From PALSA-129 sp963842505 (GTDB lineage: Bacteria; Acidobacteriota; Terriglobia; Bryobacterales; Bryobacteraceae), in the NCBI GenBank assembly GCA_963842505.1, contig CAWJGZ010000002.1:434001-498000 (forward strand): a stretch of DNA of 64,000 nucleotides, given 5' to 3'. Below, piece by piece: positions 53,097-62,524 of the stretch. Position numbers and translations under genes: made by a program. The notes below the pieces were generated by a model, which ran no database searches, was not told the DNA's origin, and saw nothing but the letters and a program-made list of their open reading frames with translations. Position 1 is the stretch's first letter. Each line of letters begins with the position of its first letter.

Positions 53097-54860
53097 GTGC
53101 CTCGTTTGTTGGTCCCGGCGGCGCTGGCGCTGGCCGCCGCCTTGTCCGCTCAACCCGCGCTGTTTCCATTGAAGGATGTCCGCGCCGGCATGCACGGCAC
53201 CGGCCGCACGGTTTTCTCGGGCGGACGCATCGACGAATTTCAGGTGGAAATCCTGGGCGTGCTCGATAACATAGGGCCCAAGGAATCCATCATCCTGGCG
53301 CGCCTCTCGGGCGGGCCACTCGAACAAACCGGCATCATGCAGGGCATGAGCGGTAGCCCCGTTTATATCGACGGCAAGCTGGTCGGCGCCGTCGCACTCG
53401 GGTTCGCCTACTCCAAGGAACCCATTGCCGGCATCCGCCCCATCGAGGACATGATTCGCCCGGCCTCCACACGCGCCGCCGCGACCGCGCGCCGAACTTC
53501 CATCGCATTGGCCGATTCGGATTTCACGCGCGGCATCCCCAAGCCCGTACCCGCTACCACCGCCGGCGCGCAAATGGCCGACATCGCCACACCCCTTTCC
53601 TTCGGCGGTTTCACCCGCGCCACATTGGAGACCTTCGCGCCGCAGCTCCGCGCGCTGGGCCTCGAACCCCGCCAGGGCATCAGTTCCGGCGGTCATCTCG
53701 GTTCCGCCATGGGCGATCCCGCCGACCTCAAGCCCGGCTCCATGATCAGCGTGGAACTTCTGGCCGGCGACTACAACGTCGGCGCCGATGGCACCCTAAC
53801 CTACATCGACGGCAACCGCGTCTACGCCTTCGGCCATCGCTTCCTCGACCTCGGAGTCACCTCCATGCCCTTCGCGCTTTCCGACGTGATTGCGCTGGTC
53901 CCCAACACCAACACGTCGTTCAAGCTGTCCGCGCCCCGGGAGTGGATGGGCGCCATCAATCTGGATGGCAACACCGCCGTTTCGGGCGAACTCGGAAAGC
54001 GCGCCGCCATGGTGCCGGTTTCCCTCGCCGTCTCGCGCGGCTCCACGCGCATAGAGACTTACCGGATGCAGATGGTGGACGATCCGCTGCTTTCGCCCCT
54101 GCTGGCGCAGATGGCCGTCTTCTCCGCCATCGACGCCACCGAGCGCAGCGTCGGCGCCGCCACCGTTCGCGTCTCCGCCGAAATCCAGTTCCAGAACGCC
54201 TCGGCGCCGGTCCGCATCCAAAATATGTTTGCCTCCGACAACGGCTCCGCCATGCAAGCTTCCATCTCCACGGCTTTCCCGGTCGCTTATGTAATGCAGA
54301 GTGGCTTCGATTCGCTGCGGCTGAAAAGCATCGATTTCCGCATCGATGCCTTCGACCAGAAGAAGGAATTGGCCATCGATGGCATCTCCGTGGCGCGCCG
54401 CGAAGTGCGCGCCGGCGACACTGTGCGGCTCAACGTTTCGTTGGTGGGCGAAAATGGCGCGGAGACCCTCCGCCAGGTGGATTACCAGGTGCCCATAGGC
54501 GCCGAACCGGGTGTTCTCTACTTCACCGTGTCCGATGCCAATACCGCCAATCTCACCGATTTCCGCCAGATTCTCGGCGCCAATCCGCGCAGCGCGGCGC
54601 AATTGATCTCCACCGTCAACAGCCTCCATCCCAACACCCGCGCCTATGTCCGCGTGTGGCGCACCGACCCGGCCTTCCAGTTGGAAGGCGTCGATATGCC
54701 CGACCCGCCGCCCTCGGCCGCGCTCATTCTGGCCGGAACCCAGTCGAGCTTCGCCGGAATCTCTCAGACGCGCAATTCCAAGATCGCCGAAATGGTGATC
54801 GACGCGGGCGACGTGATGATCTCCGGCTCCAGGACCATTCAGGTGGAAATCAAGCAATGA
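53097..54860 (+). CDS. SpoIVB-type S55 peptidase domain protein
   Basis: A 587-aa exported protein: signal peptide MPRLLVPAALALAAALSAQPA from a GTG start at 53097. The S55 (SpoIVB) serine motif is GMSGSP (83-88), preceded by RAGMHGTGRTVFSGGRIDEFQVEILGVLDNIGP. After residue 250 a SpoIVB-like C-terminal region follows. Such proteins in acidobacteria are poorly characterised; the peptidase may be self-processing or structural. It is followed by the propeller protein with a 4-nt overlap. Confidence 0.85.
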   Translation: MPRLLVPAALALAAALSAQPALFPLKDVRAGMHGTGRTVFSGGRIDEFQVEILGVLDNIGPKESIILARLSGGPLEQTGIMQGMSGSPVYIDGKLVGAVALGFAYSKEPIAGIRPIEDMIRPASTRAAATARRTSIALADSDFTRGIPKPVPATTAGAQMADIATPLSFGGFTRATLETFAPQLRALGLEPRQGISSGGHLGSAMGDPADLKPGSMISVELLAGDYNVGADGTLTYIDGNRVYAFGHRFLDLGVTSMPFALSDVIALVPNTNTSFKLSAPREWMGAINLDGNTAVSGELGKRAAMVPVSLAVSRGSTRIETYRMQMVDDPLLSPLLAQMAVFSAIDATERSVGAATVRVSAEIQFQNASAPVRIQNMFASDNGSAMQASISTAFPVAYVMQSGFDSLRLKSIDFRIDAFDQKKELAIDGISVARREVRAGDTVRLNVSLVGENGAETLRQVDYQVPIGAEPGVLYFTVSDANTANLTDFRQILGANPRSAAQLISTVNSLHPNTRAYVRVWRTDPAFQLEGVDMPDPPPSAALILAGTQSSFAGISQTRNSKIAEMVIDAGDVMISGSRTIQVEIKQ

Positions 54861-57127
54861 TACCTTCTCTGCGCCCGTCTGCCCGCTTCGCAATTGCTCT
54901 GGTCGCGCTCGCGCTGGCTCTGCTGGCCAGCAGCACCCAAACCTGGGAGATGAATTCCTACGCCGATTTTCTGCGCGGCCACTTCAACGGCACATCCCTC
55001 AGCCGCGACGGCCGCCTCTCGCTTGCGCCCAAGGTGGATACCGTTTTCAGTTCCGGCCAGCCCGTCGTCTGGGCGGCCGCGCAGGCGCCCGATGGCGCCA
55101 TCTACGCCGCGACCGGCCACCGCGGCCGGGTCTACGCCATCGACGCCGCCGGCAAATCTTCGCTGCTGTGGACAGCCGAGCAGCCCGAAGTCTTCGCCAT
55201 CGCGGTCGATTCGAAAGGCGCGGTTTACGCCGGCACCTCGCCCGATGGCAAGGTCTATCGCATCGTCAACGGCCAGGCCGAGGAATACTTCGCCCCGGGA
55301 GCCCGCTACATCTGGTCGCTCGCGGTTGCGCCCGATGGCGCGCTCTATGTGGGCACCGGCGATCAAGGCAAGATCTTCCGCGTAGATGCTCCCGGAAAGG
55401 GCGAACTTTATTACGATACCGGACAACAGCACATCACCGGCCTGGCGGTGGATTCGCAGGGCCGCCTGCTGGCCGGCTCCGGGCCCAACGGCATTCTCTA
55501 TCGCATTACCGCCAAGGATCGGGCCTTTGTGCTCTACAGCGCTTCGCTGCCGGAGATCCGCTCCATTGTTCCCATGCCCGATGGCACGGTTTACGCCGCG
55601 GCCCTGGGCGGCTCGGTTGCCAAGCGCGCCCAAAGCGCCGCTCAGGCCGCGCAAGGAGTATCCAGCGGTGTCCTGCCTACCGTCACCACCACCATTACAG
55701 TCGAGGCGCAAGCCGGCCCCGGCGGTGAAATCAAGCCGCCGGAATCCAAACCGCAGCAGCCCGCCGCGCCGGCGCAGGGCATCACGCAGACCACACCCGT
55801 GGTGGAAGTGCCGGGCGTCGACAAGTCGGCCGTGTATCGCATCAATCCCGATAACACCGTGGAGACGCTGTGGAGTTCCAAAGAGGAGAACGTCTACGAT
55901 GTGCTGCCGCTCGAAAAACAGATTCTCTTTTCCACCGATCTGAACGGCCGCATCTACGGTCTGGGGCCGGACCTCCGCGTAACCCTGGTCACCGAGACCA
56001 ACGAAGGCGAAACCACGCGCCTGCTGCCTGCCGAACACTCCATTCTGGCCGCCACCGGCAACACCGGCCGTATCTTCCGCATGGGGGAACAGCCCGGCGC
56101 CACAGGCTCCTATGAAGCCCCCGTGCACGATTCCGGCACAGCCTCGCGCTGGGGCAGCCTGAGCTGGCGCGCCGATGTGCCCGCCGGCTGCTCGCTCGCG
56201 TTTCGCACGCGCTCCGGCAATTCCGTCAAGCCCGACCGCACCTGGAGCGATTGGTCGGCGCCGCTCACCCAATCGGTCAGCTCCCGCATCACCAGCCCCA
56301 ATGCGCGCTACATTCAGTGGAAAGTCGAAATGGCCGGAGCCGCCGCTCCTTCCGGATCCACCCCTCTGCTCGACAGTGTTACCCTGGCCTACCTGCCGCA
56401 AAATTCTCCGCCGGTGGTGCGCAGCATCAACGTCACCACCCAGGCGGCCCAGGGAGCGGCATCCAAGAACTCCACTGCCGCCGCGGCTTCATCCGCCGCC
56501 GCAGCGTACAGCGTGACCGTAAGCGATACCGCCGATGCTTCGCCAACCTCCGCCGGCACTCCCACCCAGACCCTGGCGCACACCGCGTCCCAGCAGATCA
56601 ATATCACCTGGCAGGCCGACGATCCCGATGGCGACCGCCTGCTCTACAACGTGTATTTCCGCGCCGACGATCAAATCCAGTGGATGCCCCTTCGCACCAA
56701 TCTCCACGACAATTCGCTCACCCTGGACGCTGACGTCCTGGCCGACGGGAAATACTATTTCCGCGTCGTGGCCTCCGATCGCGAATCCAACCCGCCCGCC
56801 ACGGCGCGCGAGGCTCAGTTGACCAGCGCCCCGGTGCTCATCGACAACACGCCGCCGGTAGTCTCGATCGGGGTGGTCCGCTATTCCGCCGGCGCCGCGC
56901 ACATCGAATGGGAAGCCGCCGACGCCGCTTCCGCCCTGCGCCGCTGCGAGTACTCGCTCGATGCCGGCGAGTGGGTTCCGGTGGAAGCCGCCGACGGCGT
57001 GATCGATTCTCCACGCGAGAAATTCGCGCTCGATCTTAAGGGCCTCGCCGCCGGCGAGCACCTGTTGGTCATCCGCGCCGCCGATAGCGCCAACAACACC
57101 GGCCTGGCCAAGATCATTCTAAAGTAG
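54857..57127 (+). CDS. Secreted beta-propeller protein
   Basis: A 756-aa exported protein (signal-like MIPSLRPSARFAIALVALALALLASSTQTW). Residues about 60-300 are propeller blades with repeats (GAIYAATGHRGRVYAID, GAVYAGTSPDGKVYRI, GALYVGTGDQGKIFRVD, GRLLAGSGPNGILYRI), each about 40 residues. It then has fibronectin/Ig-like modules (VVRSINVTT..., ITWQADDPDGD, TPPVVSIGVVRYS). The start ATG overlaps the previous stop, so the S55 and propeller proteins are coexpressed and perhaps form a secreted complex. Confidence 0.8.
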   Translation: MIPSLRPSARFAIALVALALALLASSTQTWEMNSYADFLRGHFNGTSLSRDGRLSLAPKVDTVFSSGQPVVWAAAQAPDGAIYAATGHRGRVYAIDAAGKSSLLWTAEQPEVFAIAVDSKGAVYAGTSPDGKVYRIVNGQAEEYFAPGARYIWSLAVAPDGALYVGTGDQGKIFRVDAPGKGELYYDTGQQHITGLAVDSQGRLLAGSGPNGILYRITAKDRAFVLYSASLPEIRSIVPMPDGTVYAAALGGSVAKRAQSAAQAAQGVSSGVLPTVTTTITVEAQAGPGGEIKPPESKPQQPAAPAQGITQTTPVVEVPGVDKSAVYRINPDNTVETLWSSKEENVYDVLPLEKQILFSTDLNGRIYGLGPDLRVTLVTETNEGETTRLLPAEHSILAATGNTGRIFRMGEQPGATGSYEAPVHDSGTASRWGSLSWRADVPAGCSLAFRTRSGNSVKPDRTWSDWSAPLTQSVSSRITSPNARYIQWKVEMAGAAAPSGSTPLLDSVTLAYLPQNSPPVVRSINVTTQAAQGAASKNSTAAAASSAAAAYSVTVSDTADASPTSAGTPTQTLAHTASQQINITWQADDPDGDRLLYNVYFRADDQIQWMPLRTNLHDNSLTLDADVLADGKYYFRVVASDRESNPPATAREAQLTSAPVLIDNTPPVVSIGVVRYSAGAAHIEWEAADAASALRRCEYSLDAGEWVPVEAADGVIDSPREKFALDLKGLAAGEHLLVIRAADSANNTGLAKIILK

Positions 57128-57226
57128 AGCATGGACTGAATCGCCCGGTCGCGATGTGCCACACTACCCCTTGTGCAGGCTAACCCACTCTCCTCACCAG
57201 GTTTCGTCGCGAGACTTCGCCCATCC

Positions 57227-57246
57227 GTGGGGCAGGCGCTTTCGCC
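57227..57246 (+). repeat. REP-like element, family GTGGGGCAGGCGCTTTCGCC, copy C
   Basis: The exact 20-bp core followed by CGCC, in the 160-bp gap between the propeller gene and the YihY gene. Confidence 0.75.
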
Positions 57247-57290
57247 CGCCAACCCGCATCGCATTGTGGATGCCGGAAAGCTGGTGAGAA

Positions 57291-58184
57291 ATGCGGCTTA
57301 ATCTGCGGACCTACGGCTGGCTGGTCCGGCGAAGCTTCTTCGCCGCGTTCGATGATGGATGTTTTGCCACCGCCAAGGGCGCCGCATATTCCGCGCTGCT
57401 CTCGTTTTTCCCCGTGCTGGCTTCCTCCGCCGCCATCCTGATGCAGACTCGCGCCGAGTTCGTTTCCAAGACCATTGAGAATGCCGTTTCCGGAATCGTT
57501 TCCGAAATCGTTCCGCCCGGAACCGAAGATCTCGTGGTGCAACAGTTCCGCATCACCGGCGCGCGGCCGCGTTTCTTGCTGATCGTCGCCGGTTTGGTGT
57601 CGCTGTGGGCCGCTTCCGGAGCCATCAAGAGCCTCATCGAAGGCTTTTCCGCCGCCTATCGGATCCCGCGCGATCGCGGCTTCCTGCATTTGTGCGGCGT
57701 TTCCATCGGGATGGTATTGCTCTCCACCGTGCCGCTAATCTGCGCTTCGTTCGCCATCTTTTTTGGAAGTCACGTGGAGAGCACCGTGCTCCACTGGATG
57801 AACGTCGATCCGCGTCTCAATCCGCTCTCCTGGGTAGCCCGCCTGGCCAGCCGCGGAGCTCGCTACACGCTGGCCTTCATTACGTCGGGGCTGGTGGCCT
57901 GCATCCTCTATTACTTCGGCCCCTACCGCAGCCAGCGGTGGCGTTTCGTCTGGCGCGGGGCGGTGCTCACCAGTGTCCTCTGGCTGGCGGCCACTTCCGG
58001 CTTCACCTGGTACGTGCGCCACATCGCGAATTACAACGTCATGTATGGCTCGGTGGGCGCCGGTATCGCCCTGCTGGTCTGGATGTACATCATGGCGGTG
58101 GTCTCGCTCATCGGCTGCGAATTCAACGCCGAGTACGAACGCGCCGCTGCTTCGCTCGCCGCGCATCCGCTACAATCGCAATAG
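57291..58184 (+). CDS. YihY/UPF0761-family membrane protein
   Basis: A 297-aa protein with six membrane helices of the YihY family (formerly misnamed ribonuclease BN): AAYSALLSFFPVLASSAAILMQ near the N terminus, and YNVMYGSVGAGIALLVWMYIMAVVSLIGCEFNAEYERA near the C terminus. Function unknown, possibly transport. It ends in a TAGTG overlap with the alginate-lyase-like gene. Confidence 0.9.
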   Translation: MRLNLRTYGWLVRRSFFAAFDDGCFATAKGAAYSALLSFFPVLASSAAILMQTRAEFVSKTIENAVSGIVSEIVPPGTEDLVVQQFRITGARPRFLLIVAGLVSLWAASGAIKSLIEGFSAAYRIPRDRGFLHLCGVSIGMVLLSTVPLICASFAIFFGSHVESTVLHWMNVDPRLNPLSWVARLASRGARYTLAFITSGLVACILYYFGPYRSQRWRFVWRGAVLTSVLWLAATSGFTWYVRHIANYNVMYGSVGAGIALLVWMYIMAVVSLIGCEFNAEYERAAASLAAHPLQSQ

Positions 58185-59404
58185 TGAAGATTGTAGTCGC
58201 TCTCCTCCTGGTTGCCGCTCTTGCCCAGGCGGATATATCGATGACGCTGGTTTCGGAAGATGAGGCCGAGCCGATTCACAGCGCCATCGTCCGCAAAGAG
58301 GCCTGGACGCTCGATCCCGTCCGCCGCCTCCGTGCCGACGCCGACCGCCGCATGAAGGAAGGCCCCTGGACCGTCACCACCGACCGTCCCAAGGGCGTCG
58401 AACTCGATTCTCACGATTACTACAGCGAAGCACCCTATTACTGGCCCAATCCCGATAATCCCTCCGGTCCCTACATCCGCAAGGACGGCCAGACCAATCC
58501 CGCCCGGTTCACCGCCAACCGTACGGCTCTGGTTGCCATGTCCGACGCCGTGCTATCGCTCGGCGCCGCCGCTTTTCTTCTCGACAACCCCGCTTATGGA
58601 CAACGCGCCGCGGCCGATATCCGCACCTGGTTCCTCAATCCCAAGACCCGCATGAACCCCAGCCTCGATTTTGCCCAGGCCGTCCCCGGCCTCAATAACG
58701 GCCAGGGCGCCGGCGTCATCGACGGCCGTCCCTTCATCCGCGCCATCCAGGGTATGGAGTTCCTCGCGCAGACTTCCTATTGGGCTCCCGCCGAACAAGC
58801 TGCCGTCCGCAAGTGGTTCGAAGAGTACCTGCACTGGCTCATCACCAGCAAGAACGCTACCGACGAGAAAAAGAGCGGCAACAACCACGCCTCCTGGTGG
58901 ACCGCGCAAGTAGCCGCCGTGGCCAGTTTCGTGGAAGACGCCCGCACCCAGCAGATGGCCTTCAATTACTACCGCGACCGCATTTTTCCGCGCCAGATCC
59001 GGCCCAACGGCAGCGCCCCGCGCGAAGAGGTTCGCTCCCGGTCCCTCACCCTGTCCGCCTTCAACCTGGAAGCCTTCACCGAGTTATGCCGCATGGCTCA
59101 AGTGCATGGCGCCCCCGCTACCGCCGACCTTTGGAACATCCGCGCCCGGAACGGCGCCACCGTCAGCACTGTAATCGATTATCTTTCCCCATACCTGGTT
59201 GATCCGAAAAAGTGGAGCAAGGAACAAGCTGTCGAGATCCCCCCCGACTCTCTGACATTTCTGGCCTTTGCCGGCATGGGGCTGAAGAAGCCCGAGTACC
59301 TCAACCTGTTTCGCAAACTGGAGCATTCCGACAGCGGCTGGATCGTCCTGATCGACCTCATGGTCAGCCGCTTCGAAGCCGCCGCTCACCAGACCCGCCA
59401 CTAA
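58184..59404 (+). CDS. Secreted alginate lyase-family protein
   Basis: A 406-aa exported protein (signal MKIVVALLLVAALAQA from GTG 58184, which shares a base with the previous TAG stop). It has an (alpha/alpha) toroid fold of the polysaccharide lyase 5-like type: YYSEAPYYWPNPDNPSGPYIRKDGQTNP, AIQGMEFL, and the NNHASWW active-site segment with its catalytic Asn/His. Probably degrades uronate-rich polysaccharide. Substrate not certain. Confidence 0.85.
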   Translation: MKIVVALLLVAALAQADISMTLVSEDEAEPIHSAIVRKEAWTLDPVRRLRADADRRMKEGPWTVTTDRPKGVELDSHDYYSEAPYYWPNPDNPSGPYIRKDGQTNPARFTANRTALVAMSDAVLSLGAAAFLLDNPAYGQRAAADIRTWFLNPKTRMNPSLDFAQAVPGLNNGQGAGVIDGRPFIRAIQGMEFLAQTSYWAPAEQAAVRKWFEEYLHWLITSKNATDEKKSGNNHASWWTAQVAAVASFVEDARTQQMAFNYYRDRIFPRQIRPNGSAPREEVRSRSLTLSAFNLEAFTELCRMAQVHGAPATADLWNIRARNGATVSTVIDYLSPYLVDPKKWSKEQAVEIPPDSLTFLAFAGMGLKKPEYLNLFRKLEHSDSGWIVLIDLMVSRFEAAAHQTRH

Positions 59405-59447
59405 TCGTGGGACAAGAGCGCCTGCTCCACAAGAACTCGCGAAGGCT

Positions 59448-59471
59448 GGCAGGCGGCACCGCCTGCCCCAC
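59448..59471 (+). repeat. REP-like element, variant copy D
   Basis: GGCAGGCGGCACCGCCTGCC followed by CCAC: a palindromic relative of the GTGGGGCAGGCGCTTTCGCC family, reverse orientation, with a GGCGGCACCGCC hairpin instead of GGCGCTTTCGCC. Confidence 0.6.
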
Positions 59472-59551
59472 CAGGATTCTTGCCGTTTCACGCCCGGTCT
59501 GCAACGACTTGACCCGCTAACCTGCCGGCCGCGGTGAGATAATCTGCTTCA

Positions 59552-60898
59552 GTGAACACGATCATCGAGCCCTTCCGCATCAAGAGCGTGGAGCCGCTGC
59601 ACCACACCACGCCCGAGGAGCGCGAACACTTCCTCGAACAAGCCGGCTATAATCTCTTCCTCATCGCCGCGCGCCACATCCTGATCGACCTCCTCACCGA
59701 TTCCGGCACCAGCGCCATGTCCACCGAACAGTGGGCCGCCATCATGCGGGGCGACGAATCCTACGCCGGCAGCGAGAGCTTCTTCCGCCTCAAGCGTGTC
59801 GCCGACGATCTCACCGGCTTCCGCCACATGATCCCCGCCCACCAGGGCCGCGCCGCCGAACGCATCCTCTTTACCGTGATGTGCAAGCCCGGACAGGTGG
59901 TGCCGTCCAACACCCACTTCGATACCACTCGCGCCAACATCGAATTCACCGGCGCGCGCGCCGTCGATTTGCCTATACCCGAAGCCGCTGACACGCAGGC
60001 CCGCCTCGATTTCAAAGGCAACATGGACGTGGCCGCTCTTGAATCCCTCATCGCCCGCGAAGGCGCCGGCAAGATCCCACTGGTGATGCTCACTATCACC
60101 AACAACTCCGGCGGCGGACAGCCTGTCTCCATGGCCAATATCGAGGCCGTGCGCCGCGTCACCGCGCGCCACGCCATTCCCTTCTACCTGGACGCCTGCC
60201 GCTTCGCCGAAAACGCCTGGTTCATCCGCGAGCGCGAGCCCGGCTACACCGATTGGTCACCTAAACGCATCGCGCAGAAAATGTTTTCCCTCGCCGACGG
60301 CTGCACTTTCTCCGCCAAGAAAGACGCCTTCGCCAATATCGGCGGCCTGCTCTCCACCAACGACGACCGCGTCGCCCAGCTCGAAACCAATCTTCTTATC
60401 CTCACCGAAGGCTTTCCCACGTATGGCGGCCTCGCCGGCCGGGATCTTGACGCCATCGCCGTGGGCCTCGAAGAAGTCCTTGATCCCGACTACCTGCGAT
60501 ACCGCATCGCCTCCACCGGCTATCTGGGCCGCCACATCGCCGACCACGGCGTCCCCATCGTCGAACCGCCTGGCGGCCACGCCATCTATATCGATGCCGC
60601 CCGCATGTTGCCGCACATTCCGCCGCACCAGTTTCCCGGCCAAGCCCTGGCCGTGGAACTCTACCGCCATGCCGGCATTCGTTCGGTGGAAATCGGCTCC
60701 GTCATGTTCGGCGCCGCGGCCCAGCACGAATTGCTGCGCCTCGCCATTCCTCGCCGCGTCTATACGCAGAGCCACATCGATTACGTGGTGGAAGCCATTC
60801 TCGAAGTCAACGCCCGAAAACAAGAAATTCGCGGTATGGAGATCCTGGAACAGCCGCCTTCCCTGCGCCATTTCAGCGCGCGCTTCCGGCCGCTATAA
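59552..60898 (+). CDS. Tryptophanase/tyrosine phenol-lyase-like PLP enzyme
   Basis: A 448-aa PLP-dependent beta-eliminating lyase. The PLP lysine lies in CTFSAKKDAFANIGG (K256/K257), and other family blocks are VMCKPGQVVPSNTHFDTTRANIEFTGA and TNNSGGGQPVSMANI. Starts by GTG at 59552. It would cleave an aromatic amino acid to give pyruvate and ammonia; which substrate is not clear from sequence. It is 13 bp upstream of the transporter genes, so cotranscription is possible. Confidence 0.88.
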   Translation: MNTIIEPFRIKSVEPLHHTTPEEREHFLEQAGYNLFLIAARHILIDLLTDSGTSAMSTEQWAAIMRGDESYAGSESFFRLKRVADDLTGFRHMIPAHQGRAAERILFTVMCKPGQVVPSNTHFDTTRANIEFTGARAVDLPIPEAADTQARLDFKGNMDVAALESLIAREGAGKIPLVMLTITNNSGGGQPVSMANIEAVRRVTARHAIPFYLDACRFAENAWFIREREPGYTDWSPKRIAQKMFSLADGCTFSAKKDAFANIGGLLSTNDDRVAQLETNLLILTEGFPTYGGLAGRDLDAIAVGLEEVLDPDYLRYRIASTGYLGRHIADHGVPIVEPPGGHAIYIDAARMLPHIPPHQFPGQALAVELYRHAGIRSVEIGSVMFGAAAQHELLRLAIPRRVYTQSHIDYVVEAILEVNARKQEIRGMEILEQPPSLRHFSARFRPL

Positions 60899-60911
60899 TT
60901 GGAGGTCCCGA

Positions 60912-61499
60912 ATGCCTGTCGATTGGTCTCCGCTTTGGCTCAGCCTGCGCGTCGCCTTCTGCGCGACGGTGATCTCGCTGGTCCTCGGGCTCTGGCTGGC
61001 GTGGGTGCTGGCTCGCCGCAGTTTCCCCGGCAGAGAAATCATCCAGGCCGTCGCCACATTTCCCTATGCCCTGCCCCCGTTGATCGCCGGCACCTATTGC
61101 GTCCTGACATTAGCGCACACCGCCTACGACTTCACCTGGCACGTCGGCGTGGTGGCCGGCGCGGTGGGCGTCTTTCCCCTGATGGTCCGCGGCTCACGCC
61201 GCGCCTTCCAGACCCGCAACCTCGATTACGAAAATGCCGCCCGCAGCCTGGGCGCCTCCGAATGGCGGGTCTTCTGGCGTATCGCGCTGCCCCTTGCCTA
61301 TGAGCCGATTCTGTCCGCCGCCGCCATCGCCTTTGCGCGCGTGCTCACCGAGTTCGCCGCCGTGGTGTTGATCGCTTTTGCCCTCACTACCGGGATTTCG
61401 CCGTTTCCGGTGGCCCTGGTGTCCGTCATCGTCATCATCGCGCTCGTGGCCGTGTACATTTCCAACCGTCTGGAACACGAAGGGTGGATCCACCCATGA
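60912..61499 (+). CDS. modB: Molybdate-type ABC transporter permease (ModB-like)
   Basis: A 195-aa permease with five membrane helices and the EAA motif (NAARSLGASEWRVFWRIALPL) that contacts the ATPase. GGAGGT is 5-6 nt before the ATG at 60912. The sequence is closest to molybdate/tungstate permeases. No ModA solute-binding protein is next to it. Confidence 0.8.
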   Translation: MPVDWSPLWLSLRVAFCATVISLVLGLWLAWVLARRSFPGREIIQAVATFPYALPPLIAGTYCVLTLAHTAYDFTWHVGVVAGAVGVFPLMVRGSRRAFQTRNLDYENAARSLGASEWRVFWRIALPLAYEPILSAAAIAFARVLTEFAAVVLIAFALTTGISPFPVALVSVIVIIALVAVYISNRLEHEGWIHP

Positions 61500-62521
61500 C
61501 CCACGTTCGCATTGTGCGCCGAGTCTCGCCGCGATTTTCGCTCGATGTCGATTTCCCTATCGGCCCCGGCTCCACGGCCCTCTACGGCTGCACCGGCGCC
61601 GGCAAAACCCAGCTCCTTGAGACCATCGCCGGCTTCGCCCGCCCCGATTCCGGCCGCATCCTGCTCGACGACGCCATCCTCTTCGACGCTGCCTCCCACG
61701 TTCAACTTACGCCGCGCCGCCGCTTTTGCGGCTACATCTCCCAATCCAACTCGCTCTTCCCGTACATGACCGTGCGGCAGAATCTGGTCTTCGCCGCCAG
61801 CCGGTGGCCCCGCCTGGAGCGTCACCGCCGCGTCACTGAGATGCTCGACAGGTTTCAGCTCTCCGCCGTCGCCTCTACCCGGCCGCACCGTCTCGATGCG
61901 TCCGGCAAACTGCGCTGTTCCATCGCCCGGGCTCTGGTTGCCGAGCCACGCCTCCTGCTGCTGGATGAATGTGGCGCCGGTGAGGCGCTGCTGTGCCAGA
62001 TCCGCGAAGTCACCCAGGCCCCCATTCTGTTCGCCACCGCCGATCTGGACCTCTGCTGCGCCGTCGCGGACCAAATGCTCCTCCTCGATGCCGGCCGCAT
62101 CCTGCAACGCGGCGCGCCGCGAGAGGTGCTCGACCGGCCCGCTTCCCTCGAAGCCGCGCGGCTCCTCGGAGTCCCCAATCTGTTCCAGGCCTCCATCGCC
62201 GCGCTCGATCCCGTCCGCAACAGCAGCCGCCTGGAATTCGATCACTTTTCGCTTACCGGTCCCTACGTCCCCGGCCATCTCAAAGGGGACCGTGTCTGGG
62301 TGGCCGCCGCCGCCGAATCTCTGCGGCTTCACTCTGGCTCGCCGCAGCCGCCGAATACCGTGCAGGTTTCGCTGGTCCGCGCTTCCTGCCGCGCCCATTC
62401 CGTGCTGCTTGAATTCTCCTTCGGCATCTTCGTTACCGTCTCCTACGACGAATTCGCCCGCCGGAAGGATAATAAGGATTGGCAGGTGGAATTCCCGACC
62501 GAGCGGTTGCGTGTCCTTTAG
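61496..62521 (+). CDS. modC: ABC transporter ATPase, ModC-like, with altered signature
   Basis: A 341-aa ATPase. Walker A is GCTGAGKTQ (residues about 36-44) and Walker B is LLLLDECG. The ABC signature LSGGQ is replaced by LDASGKLR, which is unusual, and the D-loop differs (GAGEALL). A C-terminal TOBE-like region follows (VAAAAESLRL, VQVSLVRASCRAHSVLLEF), as in ModC. The start ATG overlaps the permease stop (ATGA). Confidence 0.8.
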   Translation: MTHVRIVRRVSPRFSLDVDFPIGPGSTALYGCTGAGKTQLLETIAGFARPDSGRILLDDAILFDAASHVQLTPRRRFCGYISQSNSLFPYMTVRQNLVFAASRWPRLERHRRVTEMLDRFQLSAVASTRPHRLDASGKLRCSIARALVAEPRLLLLDECGAGEALLCQIREVTQAPILFATADLDLCCAVADQMLLLDAGRILQRGAPREVLDRPASLEAARLLGVPNLFQASIAALDPVRNSSRLEFDHFSLTGPYVPGHLKGDRVWVAAAAESLRLHSGSPQPPNTVQVSLVRASCRAHSVLLEFSFGIFVTVSYDEFARRKDNKDWQVEFPTERLRVL

Positions 62522-62524
62522 CCC

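Noticed and set aside
53942..54856. The upstream extension of the propeller-protein frame
   Set aside because: It lies inside the S55 protein gene in another frame and has an Arg-rich shadow composition. The real gene starts at 54857 with a signal peptide.
54839..56401. A 520-codon minus-strand frame
   Set aside because: Antisense shadow of the propeller protein.
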